Below, one piece after another: positions 1-14,588 of a DNA stretch of 64,000 nt (within the stretch, counting starts at the first letter, position 1; every line of letters starts with the position of its first letter). The translations under genes were made by a program, and so were the position numbers. The notes under the pieces were generated by a model. The model did not search any database and was not told the origin of the DNA. It was given only the letters and a program-made list of their open reading frames with translations. The stretch is from positions 29,167,960 to 29,231,959 of the forward strand of contig NC_092563.1 in the NCBI RefSeq assembly GCF_037975245.1. Reading direction: 5' to 3'. Origin of the DNA: Apostichopus japonicus. Lineage: Eukaryota > Echinodermata > Holothuroidea > Aspidochirotida > Stichopodidae.

Positions 1-3000
1 AGTAGTGCGGAGGTTGGCAGGGTGTGTGAGGAAGGTAAGGCTATATACATAGGTATACCTTGCGTATAGAGACTTGCCTTATGTGATCCGCACATTCATT
101 AAGCCTTTCATATCCATACAGACACAGGTGTTAATACTTAAATGGACGTATATTTACCCTCTTGAAAGAAACATTCCAGTAACATGGGGATGAATAATGA
201 CTTACATATGACTGGCTTATATATATATATATATATATACAGAGTCAAACGTGACATCGTGGTGTACATCTTTCCTAGGTTGAAGAAATCAAACACGTTG
301 AATGTTTCCGAGGCTACACAAATCCCTTTCCGACTTACAAGACTGTCTAAATAGGTTTTTTGTTTATAAGTCCTTCTGTTTTAATCGCTAAATTCTTGCA
401 AAAACTTCCGTTTCTGCCAATTTTTCGAGTTCGTGTGCCGCCATCGCATTACCGAGGTCACTTGTTTTTGTTTTTTTAATAGTATAGGCATACTTCATAT
501 ATATCATGTTGCTGCGACATTGTCTCATGAAATAATCAACCAACTTCAAGGATATTGAAACCGGATTAACGTTAAACATCTGCGGTTATGATCACTATTT
601 TTAATGTTGCTTGCGTGATATATAAATATTATCAAACCCCCAAAAACCGTTTTGCTCGGTATCTGCATGGAATGGTAAATGGAATAAACATGAGATGATT
701 TGATTGGAAATAACCTTGTCACAACGCTTTTTAATGATTTGCAACTGTGTTTGTAACGAAGCATGTAAAGGTATAGAATTGAAGAATAACCAGTTCTTTC
801 TTCTCTCGTTAGCAAGATCAAGACAATACGTAAATCTATATTGCAGTGCCGTCATCACAATAAACACTGTTTAATTAGTATGGGGTTCCTATTTGCGATG
901 TATATTAGTGTTTCACATGAGAAACGAGAGGTGAGCTATACTTTATCTCTATAGGAACAGATATTTTGAGATATATCACGTTATGGGAGACATATAGTAT
1001 ACGTATACATCAACTGACGGTCTGGATGGTAAGCTGAGATGAGGGGTCCAAAATAGTCTCGTAAGACGAAAACCAGAATCACACTTCCGGTTTAATGTTT
1101 CTTCCTATATTCATAGACAAATATTTCACAATAATAAAGACAACATGACATTGGATCGAACGCTGCTAGCATACCCCCGATGACGAATCCCATGTATTAT
1201 TCCCCTCCCAGGGGCGAATTGGGGGATGAATGGGGGGTCTCGCAACCGGTGCACCTCTAGGTCCGAAGAGCCATGGAGCCACCGGATTGAAGCTCCGAGG
1301 GCGCCGATGTACTCTTGGACACAAAACATGCTAGTTTAACCCTAGACTGCTAACTGACACCGCTTGTTTCAAGGCCCCAGCGCTGCCGGTTCGATTGCTG
1401 AACCGGGTAGTAATTTATGCCCCAGCCCGCCCTTGCTCCTTACCTTCCTACGGTGGGTGACCTTAGAACATTATAATCTAACAATAAATATATATGAGTT
1501 GAATGGAATGTAGGCAAAACCGACATCACAAGGGTGATGCAATTCCTTTGATATATATTATGATAATACATATATTATTGTTATTGATGGATACGGTAAT
1601 TCCATAAAAGCTTACCGCATACTCTGATAGAGTATACGACTACACTTTCATACTCCTTTTAAAGTCCAAGGTACAGAGAAAGGTCGAAAAATTACAAGGC
1701 ACCCAAAATTGATTCAATTTTTGCAGTGGCTACCGAACACTTAGCAGCGAAGGACACTATGCCCATATAAGTCTATTTATATACGGTACGTTTCCAACCA
1801 CTGCGCCGTTATGAAATGCATTTTAATCCCCGACCTTTTAACGAGACATGCTGGGTAAATATTATGGGGGACCACGAGTCGTTTCGTCTCGGTTATACTT
1901 GTAAAATAAATAAGATTTTACAGAACGTAAACAGAGTCGCTTCTGTATCGCACAAGGTAAATTTCCAATAGGTAACAGTTGTATGGCTTAACAGCATTTG
2001 GTGTTACAGAGCTACAGCGAAGGGGGGGGGGGGGGGTGGGGGACTTCTAGGGGTAGTTGAATGTGCACCAATTCACACAAACAAAAAACCTACTTTCAGG
2101 AGTTTTATACAAAACTAATGAGAGGGGGAAGGCATGCCCTTTCTAGTCCTCTCCCGACTTTATCGGTTTTATTTTCTTAACGACCCAATACAAGATACGG
2201 TATATCAACGATCAATGGAAACTAGTCTTAAACACTGACATACAGAGAGGAAACATCTCTTAATTAATATGATCGAGGAAACGTTCTCGTGAAATAGACA
2301 ACATGTGAACAGTTGCTGTATAGTTTACACCATGGATAATGAATATACCAGGGAGTTGCTATACCGGTATATTCTGTCCATTCGCCGACCGTTCAAAAAC
2401 TTTTACTTCACGCTAACTCCCATACAGAATGTCACGTGAATCGTTATAGATCCCAGGCACTGATCCAGGTATGGCGAAAAAAATATCGGGCTCTAAAAGT
2501 TAGCAGCATACATAATTTTGCTCAAGAGCAAAGTAGCCTGATATTGGAAAATGTAGCTGGCGTTTTATTAGAATTTTAGCGATGTAAGTGCCTTAGAAAC
2601 CTATATTTTAACGGCAGTAATTTTTCATCTAAAGATATCTGTATCCAAGAAATCATGGATCCGTCACCAAATGTGGTCTCATTTTTGAGGTTGAACCATA
2701 TTTTATCAAATTTGTAAACAGGTATGAAATGTCATAATACATTAAATATAATCAAAGCACGTGACTTTAAAGTAATTCGAACTACCGCTCGTCGATATCA
2801 TACGGTAGTCAAGTCTATTGTCAATTAGATTATGTTATAACATTCCAAGATGTGACAGAAACTAAATCATGAAGTTTAATACTTCCGGGGGCAGACGGTG
2901 ATGTTATCTTTGGCTTTTCAGCGGAGCCAAGTTTAATTCATTATGTGATGAGATAAGATATAACATACACACACACGCATACAGACACACGCACAAACAT

Positions 3001-4475
3001 CATGAGAACCTGAATCGAAAGCTTAGGACATGAAAACACGGTACGAATTTTAAAGAACACATGCCTTAATCCGTTCATCACTTAGTAAATTGTCACGTGA
3101 TGGCCTATAGCTAACCTGTGTGTATTACTGAAGGATTGTTTTACTGTACACGCGTAGAGTGCCATTGTACAGAGGAGGCAAGTAAGTGATTTATCCATTG
3201 GTCATATATAGGGACCAAGTCAGAATTCTGCTCATTATCCTTCCCAATTCTCGATAAATTTCGTCTTTGTTTTGACTGGAAGAAATTGAATAATCGAATT
3301 CCATCTGAACCCTATATGGTAATACGTTCACTTGACTTTACACTGGTCTAATTATAACACAAATATTTGTCAAAACTTCAATAAATTAATATCAGATTGA
3401 GAATAGAAAAATCATGACTGCAGGTAATGGACATGAAGTTTTTAAATATAAAATTTGCAAGTTTAGATCCCTACCATTCATGGAACAACTATCTCTCTCT
3501 CCCTCTTTCTCTATGTACACTAATCCACCATACTGCCCAGCTAATTAAGGTCAAAGTAACGGACATTTCACGCTGTCAAGCCACCATGTGATGTGATAGG
3601 CATATATTGAATATTAATATGGAAGCCCAAGGGTTGGATGACATTACCTTCAATGTAACGATATCTGTTTTTTCTTTATTCCATAAACCTGAACATCGTG
3701 AGATATAATAAAATACGTGTTATTCTGAAGGAAGATAAGCATGGGTTGTGACTAAAGAGAAACGCTGCAGGCGTCCATTTTGTCCGTTGCTAAGGGTAGA
3801 TTGACGTAAGATCTATAACCTTATAACCACAGGATCTACATTGGCTGCATGAACTGAAGCGACGGGACAGTTATTAGGGGGTTGAACCATGGAAGTTTTC
3901 ACCCCCCCCCCCCTGCGACTGAGTAATACTTCCATCGTCGAAATCTTAAATGAATATGCATTCAAAATCCGAACTGGTCACGCGATTGGAGGTAGGGGTA
4001 AAGTAAAATATTTATCTATTTCTAACAACGCATTATCGAGCATAAAATAAAGTGAAGGAAGTTAACGTGAGTTCTGCATATACGGTTCAATGGTAGAGAT
4101 CGTGGTCAAATACCCTCTTCGGCAACGTTAAAGGAACATTTAATGATATGCATGAGAGGGTTATATAGTAGGCGGGTAGCCTACATAAATATGACATAGA
4201 CAGATCTGTATCTCCCCTACTACATCCATGATTGCGAGGAGGGGTTAAAGGGGCAAAGAAGACAACGAAAACTAATTTGGAGTATTACACGCATACCACG
4301 CCCCTCCACAATCTCTTCAACCAACTTGCGTGTTCCCGTGGTTCTCAGAAGTACAAAAAAAGTACCAAATATATCTGATATTTACTACCTTTAGAGGATA
4401 TCTATACTCCTAGATCGAGACATATTTATATTTTATATTGATGGGTGGTTGCGATTACAGCCTAAGAACCTCTAC
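1..4475. other. Non-genic stretch, no exon recognised
   Basis: I see no reading frame with splice borders or a recognisable protein. The short open frames lack any family signature. It holds a (TA)n microsatellite at 218-239, a 15-base poly-G run at 2022-2036, a poly-C run near 3901-3913, and a 7-bp-arm hairpin at 1386-1406 (CCGGTTC/GAACCGG). Confidence 0.6.
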
Positions 4476-4483
4476 GCTCTAGA

Positions 4484-4839
4484 CAGGCGCGTAGCGAGGA
4501 ATTTGGCAAGGGAGGGAAGAAGCTTGTAGGTAAACAATCTCCAGTCAACTGCATGATCCGTTTGATGCTCGTCGGCGCATTTGCTGGATCAAACGGACCA
4601 AAAAACGCGGCCATGCAGCTGCCTAAGGCTAAGCGTAGCGCCACCACTAGTTGGCGCGGAGCGTACAAGAAAATTTTGGCCGCAAATACCTCCCAGATCG
4701 CTGGAAAACACACTTCCTAGGCCTTGTTAGTTGCATCTAAGCATTTTCAATTTAAAAAATAACTAGCGATATTATAAAAATATGCTCAAGGAGGGGGGGG
4801 GGGCGTCGCCCCCTTCGCACCCCCTTTGCCACGCGCCTG
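4484..4839. mobile_element. Non-autonomous hAT-like DNA element with perfect 8-bp target duplication
   Basis: The 356-bp element starts CAGGCGCGTAGC and ends with the near-complement GCCACGCGCCTG. It is flanked on both sides by the identical 8 bp GCTCTAGA (4476-4483 and 4840-4847). An 8-bp duplication with ends beginning CAG is typical of the hAT superfamily. The inside has no transposase frame. It contains a GCGCCA...TGGCGC hairpin module (about 4625-4672) that recurs at 23.84, 24.55 and 25.28 kb, and a poly-G/GC-rich stretch near the right end. Confidence 0.85.
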
Positions 4840-4847
4840 GCTCTAGA

Positions 4848-7800
4848 CTATCTAACTCTAATGTACATTCTTCATCAGGAAGGGAGAGGGGAGGCGGATA
4901 AAAAACCTCGTAGGGATCGTTGATAACCCATAAAACTTAATTTCATCTATGACGGCTCATATTGACACAGCTTTAGAACTAGATATCAAAAGAATACACT
5001 TTCCATGCATACAGCTCTTATGAATGTCCCGTGAATCCCAAACAAGGATACCACAAGATTCCTTCTCTCAGACTACTGAATAACGAATTGGCTAATCCAG
5101 CCCCCTCCCCCTCCCCGTCCTTCATCTCCGAACACTCTGGTTAGGAACGCCGGTGTATAGGAACCACATGTATTTGCATGATTGCAGCAGGTTGCATACG
5201 TCCCCATCGAAGGAAAATAAAGGCGAGAGATATACCTTAATTAATAGTGACGTAGTCTAACGTTCTCAAATAGTTCCCTAAATAGAAGAACAATAAAGAG
5301 CAGGCTATAATGACAATGAAAGGAGAAGTGTCAGAATCAGAAGACGGGATGTAACCAATAGGAAGCTCCTTCGAGTCTTAAAAATGGAAGAGACCGTACT
5401 TCTGGGAATATTAGCACTTTCAAAGACATTTCTCACGGGAATTTTGGGGGTTCTGCATACATTCATATGTTACAGAGACGGTGTCGTGTATTTTAGCAAG
5501 CGTAGAGGAAATGTCAGTGGTTGTTTACTAATTACCAAGAACGTGGTGAAGTATACTGTTTTAGTCCGGACATATAATGTAACAAGCATTGTGTGTGTCT
5601 AGAATTCTACTTCAGAAATTGGATTGTGCACGGGAGAACCATGGATAAAACTCTTTTATCCTAAAAATTAAATTAGTTCTGATCTCTGATGTCATAGTTC
5701 GTAACAGTAGCGTCAGAATTTTGTACGCCGCATGATCGGTTCGTTGAAGGTGGGGTGGGGGGGGGGGTCACTTTACGCACGGTACATGGGCGTAGAGAAT
5801 AACTTTTGTTTGGAGCGAGGGGATAAGAGGCGACTGACGAAATTCGAAAATCGAACATCTTCCAAACTAGACACAATAGTTGTTCGATTTCTTTCAACAT
5901 ACAGAAATTCCAGTCAAGAAAAGGAGTATCACCTCTTTTTCCTTACCCCCGGCACCCCCCCCCCCTCCCCTCCCCTCCCTCCCGTCTACACAACCCAGCT
6001 GATTGTGCCTTACCAAAACAGATTAATTCAGGCATTCTGCTTATTATAGTATTCTAAGTGTTTGATGTATTCCGTCTGAATTATCGTCCTTTAAAATATA
6101 CAGTGAAACGACCGAATTACAATATAATAACGTTAAAACAAACTCACCGTATAGGAAGAGAAATAAATGTGTCCCATTGCACAATAAAAACACGAACTGA
6201 TGAAAACTGACGTCTCCTTTAAAGGTAATACAGATATTTAATATCGTTCTTGCAATTTATAGTACTCCGTCCGATATTGTCGAAGAAAGTAGCAATGTGA
6301 TCTATGAAATAAGCCGAGTCCACGATATCGTTCGTGCGGAGTAATTATATATACTAATCACCATTAACATGTCCAATGTATAATATTAGTAACCTTGAGA
6401 CTGTCGCCTTGTATGTCTTACACGCTGCTGAGAGACTGCCTTATCCAGTTAACATCTTGACCTCCTAATTTAGGTTTGGTCAATCAAACCACTCAACGAA
6501 CGATTCTGACAATTGCTCTGTTACTGGCAGAACTCATTTCCCGCCGGTCGTCTGCTCGGATGCTACAGAATGAGTATACCATCCAGTTTGATACTGTGTT
6601 AGTAAAACTGAATCGAAATACCGTCACAAGGAATTACCATGTGTTACACTAATTGTAGTAGACCATCATCAGGTTGTTTACATAGATTACCGTAAAAAAA
6701 GTTTCCTCGATACCTAACACATGTTAACTATGACTTAAAAATACTTGCTACGGAATCCATTTAATACACAAGAGATAAAACAAAATTACAGAATCGGTAC
6801 CACCGAGGGGCCCGCTCCCCTTTGTTCTTTTCTGATAAGCAGGGGATGCTCGGCGTTTGCTTTGGTCCCTCCGACTCCCTTTTATCGAACTTGCGATGGA
6901 AGTCAGTAATACCGTGAACATTTTCACGAGATATTCATTACGCATTGTTTCAATTATCCTGTTGATGTTTGTAGCCTAGTGCCACAACAGGATCTTGAAA
7001 ATGAACACAGTGTTACTATACAATGGAGGAGGGGCAGGGGGGTGAGGGGCGGGCCTTGACTGCAGTTTGCAAGCATAAGAATTGTGAACCGAAGTCAATA
7101 ATTCTTAGATGGATTCGCATAGTCTGTTTTCGTCCCCTCGCCCCCCCCTTCCCCTCCTCGCTTTCCTTTGTTTCGCCTCGTCCCCTCTTCCCAACCATCT
7201 TAGTCCGCACCCTTAGTTAGTGTCCGGTATAACTACAGATAATGGAACGTTCTGCAAATCATTGTGGGTGTGACATGGTTGCATCGTGAGTGTCTGAAAA
7301 CAGTTTGACGGGTCTGTTGGAATAAACGGCTGACAAGATCCATTTTTTTGTGTGGACATATTTGGACCGACGATATTTTGGACCATTACGAAGTATTATG
7401 TAAACAATGGTAAAAACATTGACAATGTTTTTGTTCGAAGACCTTCCCTCTTTCCACCAGGGAGTTGGTACTTGGACCAAGTAGTATAGCTCCTCGTTTA
7501 GACTTTGAAATTTGCTGTTCAGTGACTTTGTCAATATGGCCCACCTACCCTGTAGCTATTTCCTGTTACTGTGAAGCAATTACTTTTTAAGATGGAGGAC
7601 CCTTTTAGTTAGGAGAGAGTCAGACGTTTTCAGAACAGGCCTATGTGTTGAACGAGAGCAGGTTTTCCGAATAACTGTTGCCCGGCAGAATCTTACCGGA
7701 AAACGCGTGTATTTACATCTACTTCCCGGAAGAGACCTGGTTGATTTATAGGTCAGATGCACTTTCAGGACAAGTTCACCAATAAAATCAATGATAATAT

Positions 7801-9111
7801 GCGCAACTGTTCCTCTAGGAATCTGGGAGTAAATAAAGGAATCTCTCTTCATGTGGTCAAGTTAGTTTCTTATATGAGAACATAGAATCCTCTTTTTACA
7901 GATAAAATACTGCCGTCAGAATTAGAAGATCAATGAAAAACCCATATAGATTTACTTCGTCGTAAATATTAGTGCCATGTTGTCACTCGTGTGTCGTTAA
8001 CCTATTTACTGATGTACACAACAAGATGCATCGTTATCGATGAGTGATTCAAGTATCAATGGCCCCTGAAAGCTACCATCCGTTAGCCTCTCGAAGACTT
8101 CATCAGTATACGAGGTTAACATTCGGAGGCAATCAATTAATAATGATGACCTAATTTGGTGGGGAAAAGAGAGTGACCCATATGTACCCTTTAGTTTAAC
8201 CTGACCCTTCTATGTAAATGATTAACAATGAGTTGTTCTGCATAATCTCTTTAATTTAAATCGATGACTAATTGATATTATGCCAACGGTTAGCGGTGGT
8301 CATAGTCATGTCATGTAGAGACCAGTAAACGACAATGTAAGTGGTCTACCTATAAACATTTATATCAAGGTTTGTGTTAATGATGTATCCAGAAAGAAAG
8401 GGAGTAAGTTGTGAATGAGGGAGTGTTGAAACGGAGCGTCATCAAATTTCAAGTATACTCGCAAAGGTTTGTGAACGTTAGAGCTTATACCCATGCAGTG
8501 TCTGAAGTCAATGACTCCCCGCTGAGTTAGTGAATTTACTGGTAATAGGGCCTAAGTCGCGATTAGACCAGGGAGTTCCATAACAACTCCCTGATTAGAC
8601 ATATACAATTGAAGTCACGCATTAGAACTCTGATGAGAGGACCGTAAACGAAGCATTCCTTTAAAAAAAATGCTGTTTCCGAAATACCTGGATTTGTTCG
8701 AAAGTGAACATGAAGGAAAGAAATGTAGATGGATATTTATATGGCAATAAATGTATTTTCACTTCATAATAATTTGCTTCCAAGTTTATACTTCGATATA
8801 GGATGCGTCATAACATATAAATACAATACATGTGGCTCTTTTATCAGTATAAACATGGCAAATTCACGCTGGATTATCAATGCTTGAAGGACTAAGTCAA
8901 CTGCTATATCAGAGCCTCCGTTTACAACATGCAATCTAAACTTCATCTTTTTTATTTATTTTTTATTTATAGCGATAGTGTAACATTAAGAACAACAAAT
9001 TATGACACCTCATAAAATTGTTTTTGGTGGTGCAATGTAGGCCTATATACGTAATACTTCCGACTTTAAAAATCGTGTATTTTCTTACTGATTTGTGAAT
9101 TGGTTGTGATT
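4848..9111. other. Non-genic stretch, no exon recognised
   Basis: Nothing codes convincingly here. It carries poly-G and poly-C runs (about 5755-5767, 5950-5963), a purine-rich run at 7023-7052 facing a complementary pyrimidine-rich run at about 7133-7160, and a small hairpin at 8569-8593 (arms CAGGGAGTT/AACTCCCTG, 7-base loop). Confidence 0.55.
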
Positions 9112-9385
9112 GTGTATTATAGACTAAGTGGTCCAGCCACTTTGATTGACATGTCACCTAGACAGGTTTACATGGTAATATCTCAAACCAAAAGGGAGTC
9201 TTAAAGTGTTAAATCTAATAATATCAGAGCTCTTAAAATTGTTTAAGACTGTGTATTATAGACTTAGTGGTCCAGCCAATTTGATTGACATGTCACCCAG
9301 GAAGGTTTACATGGTAATATCTCAAACCAAAAGGGAATGTTAAAGGTGTAAAATCTAATAATATCAGACTTTTTAAAAGTTGGTA
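9112..9385. repeat. Tandem duplication, two copies of about 139 bp
   Basis: The block starting GTGTATTATAGACT at 9112 recurs at 9251. The copies share long identical stretches, for example TTTACATGGTAATATCTCAA and TCTAATAATATCAGA. Differences are a few substitutions and one small indel. No coding function is visible. Confidence 0.9.
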
Positions 9386-10239
9386 TGAATAAAATATTTT
9401 CTGTTTCCACTTTATATCGCAAAGGGCATATAGACCGTTTACCTGCAGAGCAAAGTGGATTGAGGCAAGGAGAAAATGGACAATAGTATAGTATGCTGTT
9501 CGAGACACCAATTCCAAGTATTTTTCTAAATCATCATATCAATCAGGCACATGCATGCTTTCAGGTGAAAAACGACTTATGCAAGTATATTCCTCATCTA
9601 GGGACCATTGTTTATATTACGCACATGCAGGTACACCAGCTCTTCCTGATAAATCTAACAACCGTGACGCGTTCGTGTTTCCACAAGATTGAAAGTCTAA
9701 CCCGCCGGCGGAAATATGTCTCATGGAAGTTTGCTACATTTATTAATGTAGCCATTGGACGTGCAGACACAGTATTATAAATCTGATGAAATGTGATACA
9801 TCAGCATGTTCAAGATAATCTTAATCTTTATCGATAAGGACAAACAGATAAAAAGCAAATCAAATATTCAAGGATAACACAATATTTATCCATGCAGAAC
9901 CATAGTCTAAATTAGGATGTTGTTAATATAATTAGCCATTAATTTCTAGTAACCGGAAGTCCTAGACAGCCGATAAGTAGGTTAAGTGTATACATGAGAC
10001 ATGCGAGTGACGTTCCTGTGTGGCCTTATATATGAAAAATCAGCATATCATCATCTTCATAAATTACCCGCAAATGGCGCCAAAGTAAACCTATAATTGA
10101 TATTACATAGATACGTTTCTTCAACACTCATAATAAGTGATCTTACAAATATCAATCAATGCTATACAATTTCTTTTTTTCAAAACAGAATGTTTTGTTT
10201 GTGTTATTTATTGACCAATGCAGCCATAGATTTAGTTAA

Positions 10240-10510
10240 GTTTAGTAGAAAAAAAGGATCAGGAGGGACACTTAAGTCCCCATCAAGGACCCTATAGAGA
10301 GAAAAAAAAATGAAGACAGAAAAAAAAACTGCAGACACAAATACTCAGACCCGATTACAATGCTTAAAATGCTTGTCCAAAGCATTCTTAAACCCATTGA
10401 CACTACTTGCAAGTACAACTTTCTCAGGTAAACCATTCCACTCATTCACAACCCTATTAGAAAAAAAGTTATGCTTAATGCTGATACATATATGATACAT
10501 ATGACTTTAA
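10240..10510 (-). mobile_element. 3' end of a LINE-type retrotransposon (C-terminus of its polyprotein)
   Basis: Read on the minus strand, an open frame ending at the TGA at 10345-10347 gives the peptide pieces HNFFSNRVVNEWNGLPEKVV and LASSVNGFKNALDKHF. From family knowledge, the pattern FxxRVxxxWNxLPxxVVxAxSxxxFKxxLDK is the conserved tail of many CR1/Jockey-like LINE reverse-transcriptase proteins. A short 3' untranslated tail follows to about 10240. Everything upstream (higher coordinates) is lost or decayed, so this is a 5'-truncated dead copy. Confidence 0.8.
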
Positions 10511-13500
10511 ACGCAGTGAAGCTGAACATTTAAGAGTTTAGATCACTTTTAATAGTATCTGATATCTTAAACAGAGTATAGTAATTATTGCAACTTGTTC
10601 AAGTACATGAGTAAACCGCTCGGTATACGTCCTTATTAGCTATTTCTACACATGTTTGAGATCATTCGTTCACCAATTTCTGGTAATTTTACCAAATCTA
10701 CCGAATATCGATCGAACTAAGTTTGATCCAAATTTATTTTCTAAATTATAGTGGCAATCACATCATGCGAAAAGCACATATGAAATTTTAAGAAAATTTT
10801 TACTTCAGTTAGGGCTACAATGCTTTTAATGAAACTATATAGACAAGCCTAATGAACTGGATTGGTATGGGATTATTGATATCAATCACCTCTAACAAAA
10901 ATTAACGCCCAAAGAAAGTAAAGAAGGCAATTTGCAAGACTGAATTAAATATATAACGCACAGAGAACAAACACTTTGGCATCATCGTTCTCGCTAAAGA
11001 GTAGCCCATGAATTGCAAGCACTCGGAGAGATGATCAGGCTGTTACGCGATATTGTGAAAAAAAAAGCGGTTTCCTCAACTTAAGAACTATAGATAGCCT
11101 ACATACAATACACCTGTCAGACTCAAAGAGAATTCTATGTTATCACTTATTGTGTGTATCATTATACGTGGGGAGAGGGGGGGGGGGTTCACTCTCTAAA
11201 GGAATTAAGGATCATGAGTACTATGATGATGGGTAATATTCTCTGGCATCACTAATAGTGATACCATTACAATCTAGTTAAAAGCTACAAACCTATGATC
11301 TGTTTGCGTGAAATCACTGAGAGCAAGGTTAAAATTATTCTAATCGAGAGCGTGAGCACGGTATATAGACACACTGCATTGACACACAAGAGAATGAAAT
11401 GTCACTCTTTTGGTGTTAAAGGGTTGAATCCACTATTATCCCATTTTCAGTTCTCCCTCAATTGAACAAGAAAACCTTATCGTTTATATTATACATACAT
11501 ATATACATATCGATATGAAAAGCAACTTACTTTATTTTGTTGTTGTTGTTGTTGTTGTTGACGAAGTTGTCTTTGTTGTTCGTTTGGGTATCTTTACTTT
11601 CCACCTCTATCACTCCAACATCAAGACCTCTCCATTTCACGGATCACGGTTTGTTTTAAGCGAATGTTATCTTTAAGCCCCGCTTAAATATGCATCAATA
11701 GGTATGTGATGACAGTTAAAACATCCGCCAATGTAGGTCTTTTATGGTAATATTGTTGAATATTCATCAAGTACACTCCCCCGTGACTACTACATGGAAA
11801 ACAATCGTGACGTCACTCATCTGTATGCATAGTCAAAACACCTGCAACCATGCATGTACTCAAGTGCTGCTACGTGAGTTTGACAAATACTGAAGTCTAA
11901 ACGTAACCATCTGTAAAGTTATTTTACTTCGGATTCCGGTTTAATTATAGACGGCAGCTGTTCAACTATCTCAAGGAATTTGCAGTAAATATGATCTCGC
12001 ATAAAACAAGACCACTTTGCTTTGCAAATGCACGAACCTAGAGAAAAACAAGGCTACACGTAGCTTCTTCATGCAAATCTGCAACCAGGTCAGTCCTCAA
12101 CCCGAATGTTGTGGCAATTGTTTGATTGGTTTCACGTATAGTTCATTGCTTTGTGTATCTTTCGAAGCTCAAAACTCAATTTACTTCCACACGATATCCA
12201 AATAGTTTACTAAGGTTTGGAGTAGAGCAAACTTAAAATAACTCCTGTATTGATTGTATAAAGACACTGTCTCACTTGACTAACCGTACCAATAAGAATC
12301 CGTAGGAAGAACGATAGTTTACTCACTGGTGATATTAAAAAACAGGTAATCCGCACGAAGTTTGCCACTCATTCATCCATTGAAAATTCTGCTATTAGAA
12401 TCATGACAAGTTAAACAATACAGGCCAGAGAAGTTTGCTCAAGCTTCAGTGAGAGTTCAACTTACGCATAAGGACTTAACGTGATTTCTCGATGGGGTGT
12501 TAACAAATCCTCTAAGAGCACGTTACGTAAGATATTGTCCCACGCCACGACAGGAAAGAGGCTTTTTCTTTATTTATTTTTTTGTAAAGGGTTCTCCGGG
12601 CGTACTCTTCCATTCGAAACGGATAAAACAGGATTTTACGTTAAATTAACCGCATCCTATTGAATCAGAGAGAAAATCCCGTCCTCTCGTGAGCGTGAGC
12701 GCGCAAACTCTTATAGTTTCTGTCCATGCTTTGTATATACGTCTGAAGGGAAACGAGTAAAACAGATCTAAATCTCTTCTCTATACGATCGTTAAAGTTC
12801 GAACAAGGATCAGCCTAATTTGCTGATAAAAGTTCAAAAGGATATTTTTAGTACTAAACTTGGAAGGAAGTGAAATTAAGTCTCCAGTGACCGATGGTGT
12901 GAAATGACTTCCCAAACAACATTGAGATTCATTGGACTGTAGAAACAAAAACTTAGATTGTTGCTGCAACCTAGAGGAGCTACATACCAACACGAATCCC
13001 TCTGACAATATTCTATCCAAAAGAATCCTCTTCCCTTATCAAAAGAGGAGAGAGGAAAGGGGGGGGGGGTAGTGAGACAGAAATGTCGTGAAAAAAAATT
13101 AGGACAACTCGTGACCACTTTTGACCTCTTGGCCACATTTGGCATGTCAGCAAACTGTAAGACGTACTGTTATCAATCCCTTGAATTTCACGCAGCAAAC
13201 GTATATGAACCTCGTGGAATGGTTAGTTTAACGTGTTCAAAGCACCCATTAACAGAACAATTGCCAATTTAAAGCATTCTTAATAAGCACTGACAATAAC
13301 CATGTACGTCAATTGTTACATCACAGACTCACAGGTTAATTACACTGTATTCTAAAGTTATACATACACAAAGGGAGTTGAAGATTTTACTATTTCTCTT
13401 CACATCCACCCCTCCCATTTTAGGTTCATCCTACTCAGGTAGGGTTTGGGACCAATCAATGAACAAATGTATGGTCACAACGTGTTCAGTCTAGTTATTG

Positions 13501-14399
13501 TGCGACTTATAGTTACTGACAAGGATACAGATAGCCGTATGTAGCGGTAAGGAGTTGAGTCAGACTGCATGGGAAGTGTTGGGAGGGCGGGTGCATATGG
13601 GGTGAGGGGGTGGGAGGGGAGAAATGGATGGAGGGAAGAAGGGTTGGGAGAGGAAGGGACGAGAGGAGAAGAGGGGAAATGGGTCACAGGAGGGGAGGGG
13701 AGGAGAGGAAGGGGAGGAAGGGAGGAGATCGGAAGAGATGAGGGAGGGAGGAGAATGAGAGGAGAGGGAGGGAAGCTGTTGCTGTTCAGTCAGATTATAT
13801 CTTTCATTAGTTCACAACTGCTCCTGTACTATTAGGTAGAGGAGATAATTACGTATATTTGGTCGTGGGTGCGTATTTGACTTTCTGAATGTACTGATGT
13901 GACGACAAACAAAGATCCCTTAAAAATCTCTCGCAGAACTTGAGATGCAATGGTCAGACAACGAGAGTGTGTCGCAAGGTCGGCGGAAGCACTTTTAATC
14001 TGGGGGACACCAACGTCGAAGGGCACTTTGCAGAAATTCGATTGGACTGATGCAGCCTGATATTTAGTACCCTTCATAACTCTTATTGTATTATCTTATT
14101 TGCGTATACACATCACTCCATCAACGCCAACCCCCCCCCCCCCCCCTCAAGGAAACAATGCATACTAGCACTGCAGTATCTAATGTGCAAATTGGGAAAC
14201 AAGGAAAACGACAAAATGAGGTGAAATCATTATAAAGTCCAAGTCCCTGCACACGCGATCGATACATGCATGAAAGCAAATGAAATATGTCAAAATACTG
14301 AAAGAAAGGTAATTTTCTATGTGTTTTTCAATGGTTAAACTGATATTATTATGATCATTATTATTGTAACGACTTTGCCAATAATTATAACCAATTTGG
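10511..14399. other. Non-genic stretch with low-complexity tracts
   Basis: No exon is supported. It contains a (GTT)n run at about 11539-11561, poly-G runs near 11170 and 13061, and a 200-base G/A-rich purine tract at 13569-13770. That tract creates a long artefactual Gly/Arg/Glu-rich open frame. A poly-C run lies near 14131-14146. Confidence 0.55.
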
Positions 14400-14588
14400 A
14401 AGGGTTATAACACGGCAAATGATTGTATGTTATTGGCATGCGATGAAATAACTAACGCATGCCTATATAATATGCACATTAAAATGTTGAACGCGCGCGT
14501 AGCGCGCGAAAACTTTTGGTAATATTTTTCGGGCAAGTCGTTACAGCCCCCCCCCCCCCCAAATCAAATTGGGCTCCTACGCCTGTGG
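14400..14588. mobile_element. DNA-element fragment, family shared with 24.45-25.14 kb
   Basis: Positions about 14437-14545 align with 25023-25135. Both have GGCATGCGATG, then GTTGAACGCGCGC, a CGCGCG palindrome, GAAAA-rich sequence and GGCAAGTCG. The right edge CTCCTACGCCTGTG is the complement of the left-edge motif CATAGGCGTAGGAG seen at about 24455. The left edge of this copy is not defined. No coding capacity is seen. Confidence 0.6.

Noticed and set aside
13569-13835. Gly/Arg/Glu-rich open frame
   Set aside because: Artefact of the G/A purine tract.
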